Assembly (NCBI GenBank): GCA_002359185.1
Contig: DEML01000003.1
Location: forward strand, 103,809 to 167,808
DNA: 64,000 nt
Reading direction: 5' to 3'
From: Planctomycetaceae bacterium UBA2671
GTDB taxonomy: Bacteria > Planctomycetota > Planctomycetia > Planctomycetales > Planctomycetaceae
In this document: in pieces, positions 37,654-45,848 of the stretch
How the letters are laid out: every line of letters starts with the position of its first letter
Numbering within the stretch: the first letter of the stretch is position 1
Translations under genes and position numbers: made by a program
Notes under the pieces: model-generated
What the model was told of the DNA's origin: nothing
The model's input: only the letters and a program-made list of their open reading frames with translations
The model's database searches: none

Positions 37654-39000
37654 TTGAATCTTACGTCTGCATCGGAAAATACTCCCGGATCTTCATTTCG
37701 GCTACTATTTACCATCTGCATTATTATTTACCTTTCCTCGATTTCAAATTCAGTAAAGGCCGAAACTCCGAAAGTCTTCAAACTGGAAGCAGCAAATGGC
37801 CAGCAGTGGTATCGCGGCAATATGCATACTCACTCTCACTGGAGTGATGGAGATGATTATCTCGACAATATTGCGTTATGGTATCGAGATCATGGATATC
37901 AGTTTCTCGTGTTTACCGATCACAACGTACTGGCGAACAGCATGAAGTGGGTCGATATCGAGAAGACGAAAGGTGGGCAAAAAGCGTTCGATAAGCTCAT
38001 CAAAAACTTTCCAGATCAAACAGAGACTCGAGAACAGGATGGAATTAAACAGGTTCGCCTGCAAACGTATGCTGAAATCGAGAAACGGTTTAACGATCCC
38101 GGTAAGTACCTGCTCATTCAGGGGGAAGAAATCAGCGATAAATATCAAAAATTCCCGATTCACATGAATGTCAGTAATGTCAAAGAACTCATCACACCTC
38201 GTGGTGGAGAAAGTGTAGCCGAAACGATTCAGAATAATGTGAATGCTGTTGTGACTCAGCGGGAACGAACGGGGCAGCCGATGATTATTCATTTAAATCA
38301 TCCAAACTTTGGGTATGCAGTGACTGCTGAAGATTTGATGCGTGTTGTGGGCGACAAGTTCTTTGAGGTCTATAACGGTCATCCCGGCGTGCATAACAGT
38401 GGAGATGAACAGCACGCATCAACGGAGCGAATCTGGGACATCGTTTTAACGAGACGACTGGCTGAGTTTGAATTGCCTGTGATGTACGGAATCGCTGTCG
38501 ATGATGGACATAACTATCACAACATCCCCAGTCGAGCGAGCGAACCGGGGCGTGGCTGGGTGGTTGTGTTAGCCGATGAATTAACGCCTGAATCTCTGAT
38601 CGAGTCTCTGGAGGCAGGTCAATTTTACGCGTCCAGCGGAGTTGGTCTCCAGAAGATCGAATCCACTCAAAAAAAACTGACTATTGAAATCGATGCTGTC
38701 GTAGGAGAAGTTTATACGACAGAATTTATAGGCACTCGCAGCGGCTATGATGCAACCAACATGCCAGTGCTGGACAAAGAAGGACAACCACTCTTGTTGA
38801 CCCGGCGTTATAGCAATGATATCGGCGAAGTGTTGAAAACAGTTCAGGGAACTACTGCTGAGTACGAATACGAGGGAGACGAAATATACGTTCGCGCTCG
38901 TGTTACCTCGAATGCAAAACATCCCAATCCTTCGGAAGTAGACGACTTGAAATCTGCGTGGATTCAGCCAATTGTGTTGAAGGAATCAAATACACCATAA
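37654..39000 (+). CDS. secreted PHP-type metallohydrolase
   Basis: The protein has 448 residues from a TTG start at 37654, supported by CGGAG upstream and by a good signal peptide (FRLLFTICIIIYLSSIS, cleavage near VKA/ET). The PHP motif is clear: GNMHTHSHWSDG, then VFTDHNVLA, and later metal ligands in IIHLNHPNFG and GIAVDDGHNYH. PHP proteins are metal-dependent phosphoesterases; in secreted forms the substrate is unknown. The C-terminal part (about 330-440) is beta-rich. It follows the two-component genes by 174 bases and is probably a separate unit. Confidence 0.82.
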   Translation: MNLTSASENTPGSSFRLLFTICIIIYLSSISNSVKAETPKVFKLEAANGQQWYRGNMHTHSHWSDGDDYLDNIALWYRDHGYQFLVFTDHNVLANSMKWVDIEKTKGGQKAFDKLIKNFPDQTETREQDGIKQVRLQTYAEIEKRFNDPGKYLLIQGEEISDKYQKFPIHMNVSNVKELITPRGGESVAETIQNNVNAVVTQRERTGQPMIIHLNHPNFGYAVTAEDLMRVVGDKFFEVYNGHPGVHNSGDEQHASTERIWDIVLTRRLAEFELPVMYGIAVDDGHNYHNIPSRASEPGRGWVVVLADELTPESLIESLEAGQFYASSGVGLQKIESTQKKLTIEIDAVVGEVYTTEFIGTRSGYDATNMPVLDKEGQPLLLTRRYSNDIGEVLKTVQGTTAEYEYEGDEIYVRARVTSNAKHPNPSEVDDLKSAWIQPIVLKESNTP

Positions 39001-39053
39001 CTAATTTCGATCATTCCATTGATCCTCTCTGGAAATGTATTTGTAGAATCAGG

Positions 39054-39123
39054 TGTAGGTCAGGCAGTGCCTGACGACATTCGAGGTCGCACGCACATTT
39101 TGTCAGGCAATGCCTGACCTACA
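39054..39123. repeat. 70-bp palindromic repeat, copy C
   Basis: TGTAGGTCAGGCAGTGCC at the left and GTCAGGCAATGCCTGACCTA at the right pair nearly perfectly. The centre (ttcgaggtcgcacgcacatttt) resembles copy B at 9623-9692. It lies just before the YaiI family gene. Confidence 0.78.
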
Positions 39124-39179
39124 AGATTTTCAATGGATTTAGAACCTACAAAAAACAGCAATTGAAAGCGAAATCGTTG

Positions 39180-39629
39180 ATGCAGATCTGGATTGATGCG
39201 GATGCCTGTCCGCGGGAGATTAAAGAGTTGCTGTTTCGAGCGGCCAAGCGGACGCAGACAAAAGTTACTCTGGTTGCCAATCAGCAGATGAGCTATCCTC
39301 GTTCGGAATGGATCGACAGTATTCTCGTCCCCGCTGGTTTGAATATCGCCGACCAGCGAATTGTCGAACTGGCATCCCCCGGCGATCTTGTCATCACTGC
39401 CGATATCCCTCTGGCAGCCGATGTTGTCGCGAAAGGGGCGCAAGCACTGAATCCTCGTGGAGAACTCTACACCTCTGCCAACATTGGAGAACGGCTGGCG
39501 ATGCGAAATCTGATGGACGATTTACGAGGCGGCGGAGAAATTACGGGCGGTCCTTCTAACTTCAGTGATAAAGATCGCCAGACGTTTGCCAATCAATTCG
39601 ATCGCTGGATAACGAAAGCGAAAAAGTAA
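39180..39629 (+). CDS. YaiI/YqxD family protein (DUF188)
   Basis: The protein has 149 residues from ATG 39180; a TTG 18 bases earlier is the alternative. IWIDADACPREIKELLFRAA is the diagnostic N-terminus, and DLVITADIPLAADVVAKGA and NPRGELYT follow, as in the UPF0178 family (PIN-like fold). Its function is not established. It is cytoplasmic and appears to stand alone after a repeat. Confidence 0.9.
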   Translation: MQIWIDADACPREIKELLFRAAKRTQTKVTLVANQQMSYPRSEWIDSILVPAGLNIADQRIVELASPGDLVITADIPLAADVVAKGAQALNPRGELYTSANIGERLAMRNLMDDLRGGGEITGGPSNFSDKDRQTFANQFDRWITKAKK

Positions 39630-39740
39630 GTCAGATTCTTCGCTTGATTCCCAATAATTATCGCCGAAGATAATCCTACTGATTCATTTCTTAATGACAG
39701 GATTACATTCATCTGTGGCCGCTCTGGAGATGCGAACAAC

Positions 39741-41132
39741 GTGAATCCTACTGATAACGAAATTGCCTTTGTCGATACTCACGGAAAATTGCCTCCGCTC
39801 TGGGATCGCAGAGTCGCTTTCTTTGCAAATTTACTCGCCTTGTTTTACGGCAATGAATTGCAAACTGAGGCTCTCCGAAAAGAAGTTGGTGAAATCGACT
39901 CCTACAGCGCCCGGCTTATTCCCATCATGAATTTACTGTTTCATGATTCTCAGAATTTGCTTGTGCTTGAACGCGAACCCGACGTCTCGCTCTGTAATTA
40001 TTTGAAAAAGGATCTGAGACTCTCATTGCCTCATCTTGAAGTGTTGCCCCATCAGGAATATGTGGAGATCGGCAATCAGATTTTAAAAGGTGAGGAACTG
40101 AAATCTGCTAGCTGTTTAGAACAAATTGAAAAGCTCGATATCGATTGGATTGATGGCTATGTCACCGACGAAACGATCGTTGGGATTGCCCAGCATACGG
40201 GGTGCAAGACGATTACCACCAAAGAGGCGAGTCGAGATGGGAATAATAAACTCAAACTCCATCAGTTCCTGATGGATGCAGGTTTACCTGCTTTTGAAAC
40301 CGTCATTGCAGAGTCACCACTGGATATTAAACCCTGTGCTCTGGAACTTCAGCGTCGTGGTTATCGAGCGGCCGTCGTACGAGCACAAATCGGAGCGTCT
40401 GGCATCGGCATGATGCGATTGCATGATCTCTCCGATTTGGAAGCCCTTCCCGAAATCCCACCCTATTTTTTCTTCGAAGGGGCCTGCCTCGTACAAGGCT
40501 GGCTGGAGCCGGGAATCAAGGGGATTGATAAAGTCCGTAGTCCCAGTACTCAGTTATTTGTCAATGACACGACCGTTTATGCTTACGATATGACCGAACA
40601 GATTCTCAGTCAGGAGAGTATTCACCAAGGTAATATTTCTCCCCCTCCTTATATGAGGGACTGGCCGGGATTGCGCGAAGAAACGATGCGCCAAGCAGAA
40701 CTGGTAGGCCGCTGGTTGCAAAGTACGGGATATCGCGGGACTGCCAGCATTGACTGGCTGGTGATTGAAAGAGCGGGGCAGTCTGAACTGGAAGTGATTG
40801 TCTGTGAGATTAATGCCCGGGTCACCGGGGCAACTTATCCCTCGCTGATTGCTCGCCATTTTCTTCCTGAGGGAGCCTGGCTGCTGCGTAATCTTCGATT
40901 GAAAATTCCATTATCGACTGTCAATCTCCTCAACATGTTCGAAAAGCCGGGACATCTATTTTATCCTGACAAAAAAGCAGGCATCATTCCTCTCAATTTG
41001 AACTTCGGCTCCGATAACCTTGTCCATAAAGGACAATTTCTTTGCCTGGCTGAAACAACGGATGCCTGCCTGAAATATCTTCATCTGGCTGAACAGGATT
41101 TGCCGGTTCAATGGGATAGTGATCGTGATTAA
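39741..41132 (+). CDS. ATP-grasp family ligase of unknown substrate
   Basis: The protein has 463 residues from a GTG start. Residues about 1-160 form a pre-ATP-grasp region. The ATP-grasp core follows: KLKLHQFLMDAG, RRGYRAAVVRAQIGASGIGM (the nucleotide-binding Lys is replaced or shifted), SIDWLVIER, and the metal-binding VCEINARVTGATYPSLIAR (E-x-N-x-R). Such enzymes join carboxylates to amines. The next gene, 46 bases on, encodes an M20 hydrolase, suggesting a paired synthesis/trimming step for an acylated or peptide metabolite. The product is not predictable. Confidence 0.75.
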   Translation: MNPTDNEIAFVDTHGKLPPLWDRRVAFFANLLALFYGNELQTEALRKEVGEIDSYSARLIPIMNLLFHDSQNLLVLEREPDVSLCNYLKKDLRLSLPHLEVLPHQEYVEIGNQILKGEELKSASCLEQIEKLDIDWIDGYVTDETIVGIAQHTGCKTITTKEASRDGNNKLKLHQFLMDAGLPAFETVIAESPLDIKPCALELQRRGYRAAVVRAQIGASGIGMMRLHDLSDLEALPEIPPYFFFEGACLVQGWLEPGIKGIDKVRSPSTQLFVNDTTVYAYDMTEQILSQESIHQGNISPPPYMRDWPGLREETMRQAELVGRWLQSTGYRGTASIDWLVIERAGQSELEVIVCEINARVTGATYPSLIARHFLPEGAWLLRNLRLKIPLSTVNLLNMFEKPGHLFYPDKKAGIIPLNLNFGSDNLVHKGQFLCLAETTDACLKYLHLAEQDLPVQWDSDRD

Positions 41133-41178
41133 TCTAAAATATTTATAATCGCATACTTCAAAAAATGCAGGAGAGAAT

Positions 41179-42321
41179 ATGCCCTTGAATGATGACGACC
41201 TGAAAGCTCGATTGACTGCTTTAACACGCGACCTGGTCATCATCCCCAGTACGGAAAGTCGGCCTTCCGAACGGGAACGCTGCTTCGAGTTTTTGCACAA
41301 TCACATTGATAGCATCCCCGGTGTCAAAATTGACTACTACGATGTGAATGAGCACCGCTCAATGGTCGTTCGACCGGAGGGAATTGAAGTTCCAGCAATT
41401 TTATTATGCGGACATCTTGATGTCATCGAGCATCCTCAGCCGAATTGCTATCACTCTGAAATTCGCGATGGTCGGATTTATGGCCCCGGCACAGGAGACA
41501 TGAAAGGCCAGATCGCCATTCTGGTCGAACTGCATCGGGCACTCAATGTCCGTCATCCAGGACTCTCACTAGGGCTGGCTTTAACCTCTGACGAAGAGCA
41601 GGGGGGGAGTGATGGTGTGCGCTACTTATGTGACGAGATCGGATTACGTTGCGAGATTGTCATCATTCCCGATGGCGGTTCTCTAAGTGAAATCACCGTT
41701 GAGGAAAAAGGAGTTGTGCATCTACAGGTCGCTTTTTATGGACAGGAGGCTCATGGGGCTCGTCCCTGGCTGGGTGATAACGCATTAGAAAAGATGATGC
41801 AAAAACTGATGCAGCTCAAAGATCATTTTGCAAAATTCTGGCCCACGGAACCGATTGATGAACAAAAGAATCACTGGTTTCCCACCTGCAGTATTACGAT
41901 TTGCGGAACAGAAAACACAACGGCCAATCGCATTCCCGATCAGGCTTCCGCAGTGATGGATATCCGTTTCCCGCCACCACATTCAACCGAATCAATCCTG
42001 TCAGAACTTGCCGAAATTCTGGGACCAGAAGGCATTTTACAGCCTAAAATGATGATTGCCGAACCAACCCATCTGGCACCCGATCCACTCTTTTGTGAAC
42101 TGACTAAGGCATTCACGAACTCTGTAAAACTTGTTCGAGCCTCCGGTGGAAGTGATAGCCGTTTCTTCCGCAAGTATGGAATTCCAGTGAACCTCTCACG
42201 TCCCCTGGTGGGAAACCTGCACGCACTCGATGAGTGGATCGATATTGATTCGATGGTCACTTATTATCGTATTTGCGAGGCGTATATTGAGCGCAAACTT
42301 CATTTGAGTGATGAGTTTTAA
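41179..42321 (+). CDS. M20 family metallopeptidase/deacylase
   Basis: The protein has 380 residues; AGGAG precedes the ATG. Metal ligands of the M20 family are visible: LCGHLDVI, GPGTGDMKGQ, TSDEEQGGSDG (Glu-Glu), IIPDGG and the late GNLHALDEW. ArgE, DapE and acetylornithine-type deacetylases belong here. It lacks a signal peptide, so it is cytoplasmic. It probably forms an operon with the ATP-grasp ligase upstream. It differs from the allantoate-amidohydrolase-type M20 enzyme at 59872. Confidence 0.87.
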   Translation: MPLNDDDLKARLTALTRDLVIIPSTESRPSERERCFEFLHNHIDSIPGVKIDYYDVNEHRSMVVRPEGIEVPAILLCGHLDVIEHPQPNCYHSEIRDGRIYGPGTGDMKGQIAILVELHRALNVRHPGLSLGLALTSDEEQGGSDGVRYLCDEIGLRCEIVIIPDGGSLSEITVEEKGVVHLQVAFYGQEAHGARPWLGDNALEKMMQKLMQLKDHFAKFWPTEPIDEQKNHWFPTCSITICGTENTTANRIPDQASAVMDIRFPPPHSTESILSELAEILGPEGILQPKMMIAEPTHLAPDPLFCELTKAFTNSVKLVRASGGSDSRFFRKYGIPVNLSRPLVGNLHALDEWIDIDSMVTYYRICEAYIERKLHLSDEF

Positions 42322-42381
42322 TTTCATTCCTATGAAATCTCAATCACTGAATCGACATCAAGAAGAAACAGGGCCATCAGG

Positions 42382-43458
42382 ATGCAACTTGAAGAAGCTC
42401 GTTCACGGATTCAGACCAATTGTCTAATGATTCTGACGACGGCTGCCATAGGCTATGCCATCTATTGGCTTCGCCCGGTGTTGTTACCATTTGTGATTGC
42501 GATTTTTGTCGTCAGCGGGATTGCACCGATTCTCGATTCTTTGCAGCGACGACTCGGCGTCGAACGACTCGTTGCTGCCGGCATTACATTTCTGGCTGGA
42601 CTGGGAATCGTATTTGTTCTCGGTTGGACGCTGTGGGGCTCGACTGTTGAACTTCGCGAAATGGCTCCTGCATATCGATTGCGAATTCAGGAAATTGTAG
42701 ACACCGTTCAGGATTATCTTCCCGATCGACTTGTCAAAGACGCCCCGACCATAGAAGGAACTCCCGTCAAGAAGAATACGGAAAGAATTGATCTGTTTCT
42801 GGATTCCCTGCTGCGACATGGTTTCTCAGAACTTTCCGGAGCCCTGCTGAACCTGCTGATGACGAGTATCGTCGTTTTAATTTACGTTTTCTTTCTGCTG
42901 CTGGGATCCACTGAACCGCTGGGAGTGACAGGGACATGGCAAGATATTGATTTACAGATTCGGAAATATCTTCGCTTGAAAACAGTCATCTCGATTATCA
43001 CAGGATTTGTGTTCGGCATGGCGATTGCTCTTCTGGGAATTCCCATGGCCATGACCTTCGGGCTGCTCGCATTTCTGCTCAATTACATTCCCAACATCGG
43101 CCCTCTTGTCGCCACAGTCCTGCCAATTCCACTCATCATACTTCAACCGGATGCAGGTATTGTCTGGATGGTGCTTGCGATTCTGATTCTTTCGGGAATT
43201 CAATTTGTCAGCGGAAATATCATCGAACCCAAAATGATGGGAGAATCGACCGATTTACATCCAGTCGTTGTTCTTTTGGCATTAATGTTCTGGGGAATGA
43301 TGTGGGGAATTGTCGGCATGTTTCTGGCCACTCCCATTACTGCTGGGATCAAAATTGTATTGGAGCGAATTGATGCGACTAAGCCGATTGCAGCCATTTT
43401 AGCCGGCAATTGGAAGCCTTCCGTTGTATCGCCAATGGACTCTGAGAATTCAGCATGA
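42382..43458 (+). CDS. AI-2E/PerM family transporter (first)
   Basis: The protein has 358 residues with about seven or eight transmembrane helices (for example the start AIYWLRPVLLPFVIAIFVVS, then GIVFVLGWTLW) and a central charged region (about 90-140). The conserved C-terminal signature of the family is seen in LNYIPNIGPLVATVLP and ISGNIIEPKMMG-like VSGNIIEPKMMGES. Family members include autoinducer exporters and Na+/H+ antiporters; the role is not predictable. It is the first gene of a block ending with a second member at 45849. Confidence 0.88.
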   Translation: MQLEEARSRIQTNCLMILTTAAIGYAIYWLRPVLLPFVIAIFVVSGIAPILDSLQRRLGVERLVAAGITFLAGLGIVFVLGWTLWGSTVELREMAPAYRLRIQEIVDTVQDYLPDRLVKDAPTIEGTPVKKNTERIDLFLDSLLRHGFSELSGALLNLLMTSIVVLIYVFFLLLGSTEPLGVTGTWQDIDLQIRKYLRLKTVISIITGFVFGMAIALLGIPMAMTFGLLAFLLNYIPNIGPLVATVLPIPLIILQPDAGIVWMVLAILILSGIQFVSGNIIEPKMMGESTDLHPVVVLLALMFWGMMWGIVGMFLATPITAGIKIVLERIDATKPIAAILAGNWKPSVVSPMDSENSA

Positions 43459-43594
43459 TCGATTCACAACCAGTCATTTCGAAAAATTCATTGAAATGAT
43501 CCTATATTAACTCATATTTCAGTTTGGCCCCTGATTTGCTCATAGTCTGTTAGACGAATTTAGTCTTCCAACTATTAACTCAGGAGCAAGAGAA

Positions 43595-44050
43595 ATGATG
43601 ACTCGACAGGAATTAGAAGGCCACTGGAATCAAGTCAAAGGTTCTTTACGTGAAAAATGGGCAGATCTCAAAGGCGATGACCTGGATGCAGCCTATGGCG
43701 ACATGGAACAATTGATCGGGATCGTACAGGAAAAAACCGGCAAAACTCGATCAGAAATTGAGAACTTCGTCGAGGATATTATTGCTGAAGGTTCTGCGCA
43801 GGCCGATTCAGCGAGCGGAAAAGTTCGCCAATATGCGAACGAAGTTCGTCATCAAGCTGAGCAATATACGCATGATGCATCTGAGTACGCCAAAAATCAA
43901 TATGCCAATGCTTCCCATGCCGTGCAGGATGGATATGAAAATGTTCAGGGCGTCGTTCGCAAAAATCCATTGGAATCAATTGCCGTTACCTTTGGAGCAG
44001 GTTTGATTGCTGGTGTGATTATTGGGCTGACGAGCAGTCGTCGAGGCTAA
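43595..44050 (+). CDS. CsbD-like stress protein with C-terminal membrane anchor
   Basis: The protein has 151 residues; CAGGAG lies upstream, and ATG-ATG allows a start at 43598. Residues 1-60 match CsbD (GHWNQVKGSLREKWADLKGD), a general stress-response marker. Residues about 60-115 are an alanine-rich amphipathic helix, and residues about 125-148 are a tail anchor (KNPLESIAVTFGAGLIAGVI) of the ElaB/YqjD (DUF883) type. The combination in one chain is notable. It is the first of several tail-anchored proteins in the block. Confidence 0.8.
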   Translation: MMTRQELEGHWNQVKGSLREKWADLKGDDLDAAYGDMEQLIGIVQEKTGKTRSEIENFVEDIIAEGSAQADSASGKVRQYANEVRHQAEQYTHDASEYAKNQYANASHAVQDGYENVQGVVRKNPLESIAVTFGAGLIAGVIIGLTSSRRG

Positions 44051-44115
44051 TCTCGACGCAGTTGTTCCAGTCAAATCACTCATATTCAATCACTGTATTT
44101 ATTAAGGAGACAGTC

Positions 44116-44382
44116 ATGAATCAGCAAACAACCAATCGTATGGATACCGGCGGGAAAATCAAGCAGGAATGTGCCCAGATGACTCATCAGGTGGAGCATG
44201 CCATCGAAGAACAACCTCTGGCAGCGACGATGGCAACCTTTGCTGTCGGGATTGCAACGGGAGTTTGCATCGGCATGATGATCGGTAATTCTGCCTCATC
44301 ACGGCTATCGACCAGCGAACAAATCAGCCGAAGAGTCATGGACTCGCTGCATGGAATGGTTCCCAGTTCATTCAGCCGGTAA
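44116..44382 (+). CDS. small tail-anchored protein, DUF883-like
   Basis: The protein has 88 residues. The ATG at 44116 has AAGGAG 7 bases upstream. A helical N-terminal half (QECAQMTHQVEHAIEEQPLA) leads to a hydrophobic glycine-rich segment (ATFAVGIATGVCIGMMIG) and a basic/polar tail. The pattern fits ElaB/YqjD-type membrane anchors, some of which bind ribosomes in stationary phase. It is part of the tail-anchored protein block. Confidence 0.7.
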   Translation: MNQQTTNRMDTGGKIKQECAQMTHQVEHAIEEQPLAATMATFAVGIATGVCIGMMIGNSASSRLSTSEQISRRVMDSLHGMVPSSFSR

Positions 44383-44415
44383 TCGTCTCAGTCCGTAAAT
44401 TTCCTTCATCTGAAA

Positions 44416-44886
44416 ATGCCAGTCAGCGAAAAACATCTTATGAGTGTTAAGCAAAGCAATCCTGAAACCGCAGAAGAGATCAGAGAACAGATGCGGCAAA
44501 CGCGCTGTCATCTCCAACCTGAAGTCAATCGGATTGTGGAAGATGCTCAAAAGCTGATGGACTGGCATTATTACATGAAGCGAGCGCCTTGGATGATGCT
44601 CGGAGTCGCTGCTGCAGTGGGATACATTATTGTCCCGAAACGGTTGCATGTCATGAGTCCGGATGCGGATGAGTTAGAAAAACTATCCAAGAAGCAACGG
44701 CTCGTTGTCGAACCGAAGCCGAAAGCAGAGTCCCGTACAGGTCCAATCGCTTCTTTAGCAAGCCTGGCAGCAATGGCTGCTTTGCGAGCCGGTGTAGGCT
44801 ATGCGGGACAATTTATTGGAAAACAAATCGAAGAGAGTTCCAAGTCTCAACAACGATCTCAGGAACCGCAACAGGTGAATTCATGA
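44416..44886 (+). CDS. small membrane protein, DUF3618-like
   Basis: The protein has 156 residues; an ATG at 44440 is an equally possible start, and neither has a clear ribosome-binding site. ETAEEIREQMRQTRCHLQPE at the start is like DUF3618 leaders. A central hydrophobic segment (RAPWMMLGVAAAVGYIIVP) and a second weakly hydrophobic, alanine-rich segment follow, then a Gln/Ser-rich tail. It overlaps the next gene by 4 bases. Confidence 0.65.
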   Translation: MPVSEKHLMSVKQSNPETAEEIREQMRQTRCHLQPEVNRIVEDAQKLMDWHYYMKRAPWMMLGVAAAVGYIIVPKRLHVMSPDADELEKLSKKQRLVVEPKPKAESRTGPIASLASLAAMAALRAGVGYAGQFIGKQIEESSKSQQRSQEPQQVNS

Positions 44887-45101
44887 TCTCTGCACATAAT
44901 TTAAAACAGAACGGGAGGGAGGGGTTTGCAAAAAATATTCGCTCCCTTACCGATGGCTCATTAGACCCGAAGGAAGTCTGGGAACCCTTGAAAGCATTTG
45001 AAAAGACCTCACGTAAGTGGATTAACTCAAATCCATATATCGCCTTGGGAATCGCAGCTACGATTGGAGTGACACTCGGATGTCTTATCAAGAGACGATA
45101 A
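44883..45101 (+). CDS. small tail-anchored membrane protein
   Basis: The protein has 72 residues. A soluble N-terminal half ends in INSNPYIALGIAATIGVTLG and a basic end (CLIKRR), the DUF883/ElaB anchor pattern. It begins in an ATGA overlap with the previous gene and ends 22 bases inside the next gene, indicating tight translational coupling. Confidence 0.68.
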   Translation: MISAHNLKQNGREGFAKNIRSLTDGSLDPKEVWEPLKAFEKTSRKWINSNPYIALGIAATIGVTLGCLIKRR

Positions 45102-45571
45102 ATGAATCTCGCCAAAAGGCTGGGGCTCCTGAAAGACGAATTCAGCGTAATGTTTCTGCATTTTTGCATAACGTGATTGAACTGGTTGAACTCCAGGCAA
45201 AACTATTGTCCGTTGACATAAGAGATTCAACGAATTCCTTAAAGTTACCAGTCATATTATTTGCAGTTGGGTTTTGCCTGTTCTTGGGAATGATTCCCGT
45301 ACTGCTTGGAGGCATAGGTTTTATTCTCTATCAACAATTAGAATGGAGTTTAGGAGCTAGCTTAATCAGCGTTGCGGTTATTGCGACTCTGATATCCGGT
45401 GTACTCTGCTATACGGGGTTCAAACTCTCAGCCTCAGGTCTTGGCCTCTTACGCCGATCGCAGCAAGAATTGAAAGAAAATGTTGCTTGGATCAAATCCG
45501 CACTTGTGGAAACAGATTCCGTTGGCCTTTCCCCAGGAGAAGCAGCCAAACGTCGCTATTCCCGTTTTTAA
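45080..45571 (+). CDS. phage-holin-superfamily (Holin-X/DUF1469) membrane protein
   Basis: The protein has 163 residues with two long hydrophobic segments (LPVILFAVGFCLFLGMIPVL and a second near SLISVAVIATLISGVLCYTG). A helical lead-in (LHNVIELVELQAKLLSVDI) is typical of the putative actinobacterial Holin-X superfamily (PF07332). Despite the name these are cell proteins, often near YqjD/ElaB-like genes, as here. It overlaps the previous gene by 22 bases. Confidence 0.78.
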   Translation: MSYQETINESRQKAGAPERRIQRNVSAFLHNVIELVELQAKLLSVDIRDSTNSLKLPVILFAVGFCLFLGMIPVLLGGIGFILYQQLEWSLGASLISVAVIATLISGVLCYTGFKLSASGLGLLRRSQQELKENVAWIKSALVETDSVGLSPGEAAKRRYSRF

Positions 45572-45610
45572 CAATCGACTTAAACATCCATCATTAATCA
45601 GGAGACAAAT

Positions 45611-45814
45611 ATGAATACACCAGCATCCCATCAAGCCAGTAAAACGGCATCTCCAGTTCGTTCAGTTCCATTACGCACTTCACAGGAAAACCTGCAGCCG
45701 GGTCAGGATTTGATTGCATATGTGAAAGACTATGCCCGTCAAAAGCCGGAAGCTGCCGCCTTGTGGTGCTTTGGTATTGGTTTTGTTGTTGGTTGGAAAC
45801 TCAAACCCTGGTAA
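45611..45814 (+). CDS. very small tail-anchored protein
   Basis: The protein has 67 residues, with CAGGAG upstream of the ATG. A disordered N-terminus (Ser/Thr/Pro-rich) precedes a C-terminal hydrophobic stretch (ARQKPEAAALWCFGIGFVVG, then WKLKPW), a DUF883-like anchor. It is the last small protein of the block. Confidence 0.65.
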   Translation: MNTPASHQASKTASPVRSVPLRTSQENLQPGQDLIAYVKDYARQKPEAAALWCFGIGFVVGWKLKPW

Positions 45815-45848
45815 GCCGATTCTACAATTCAAGTTAAGGCCTGTTTAG

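Noticed and set aside
37654..37660. Doubt over the TTG start of the PHP-type protein, with an ATG-started alternative in another frame
   Set aside because: The overlapping frame from 37533 has no coding character, and the TTG has a ribosome-binding site and begins a proper signal peptide.
45080..45571. A prophage remnant, suggested by the holin-type protein
   Set aside because: No other phage gene, integrase or attachment site is nearby; Holin-X/DUF1469 proteins are normal cellular membrane proteins found with ElaB/YqjD-like genes.
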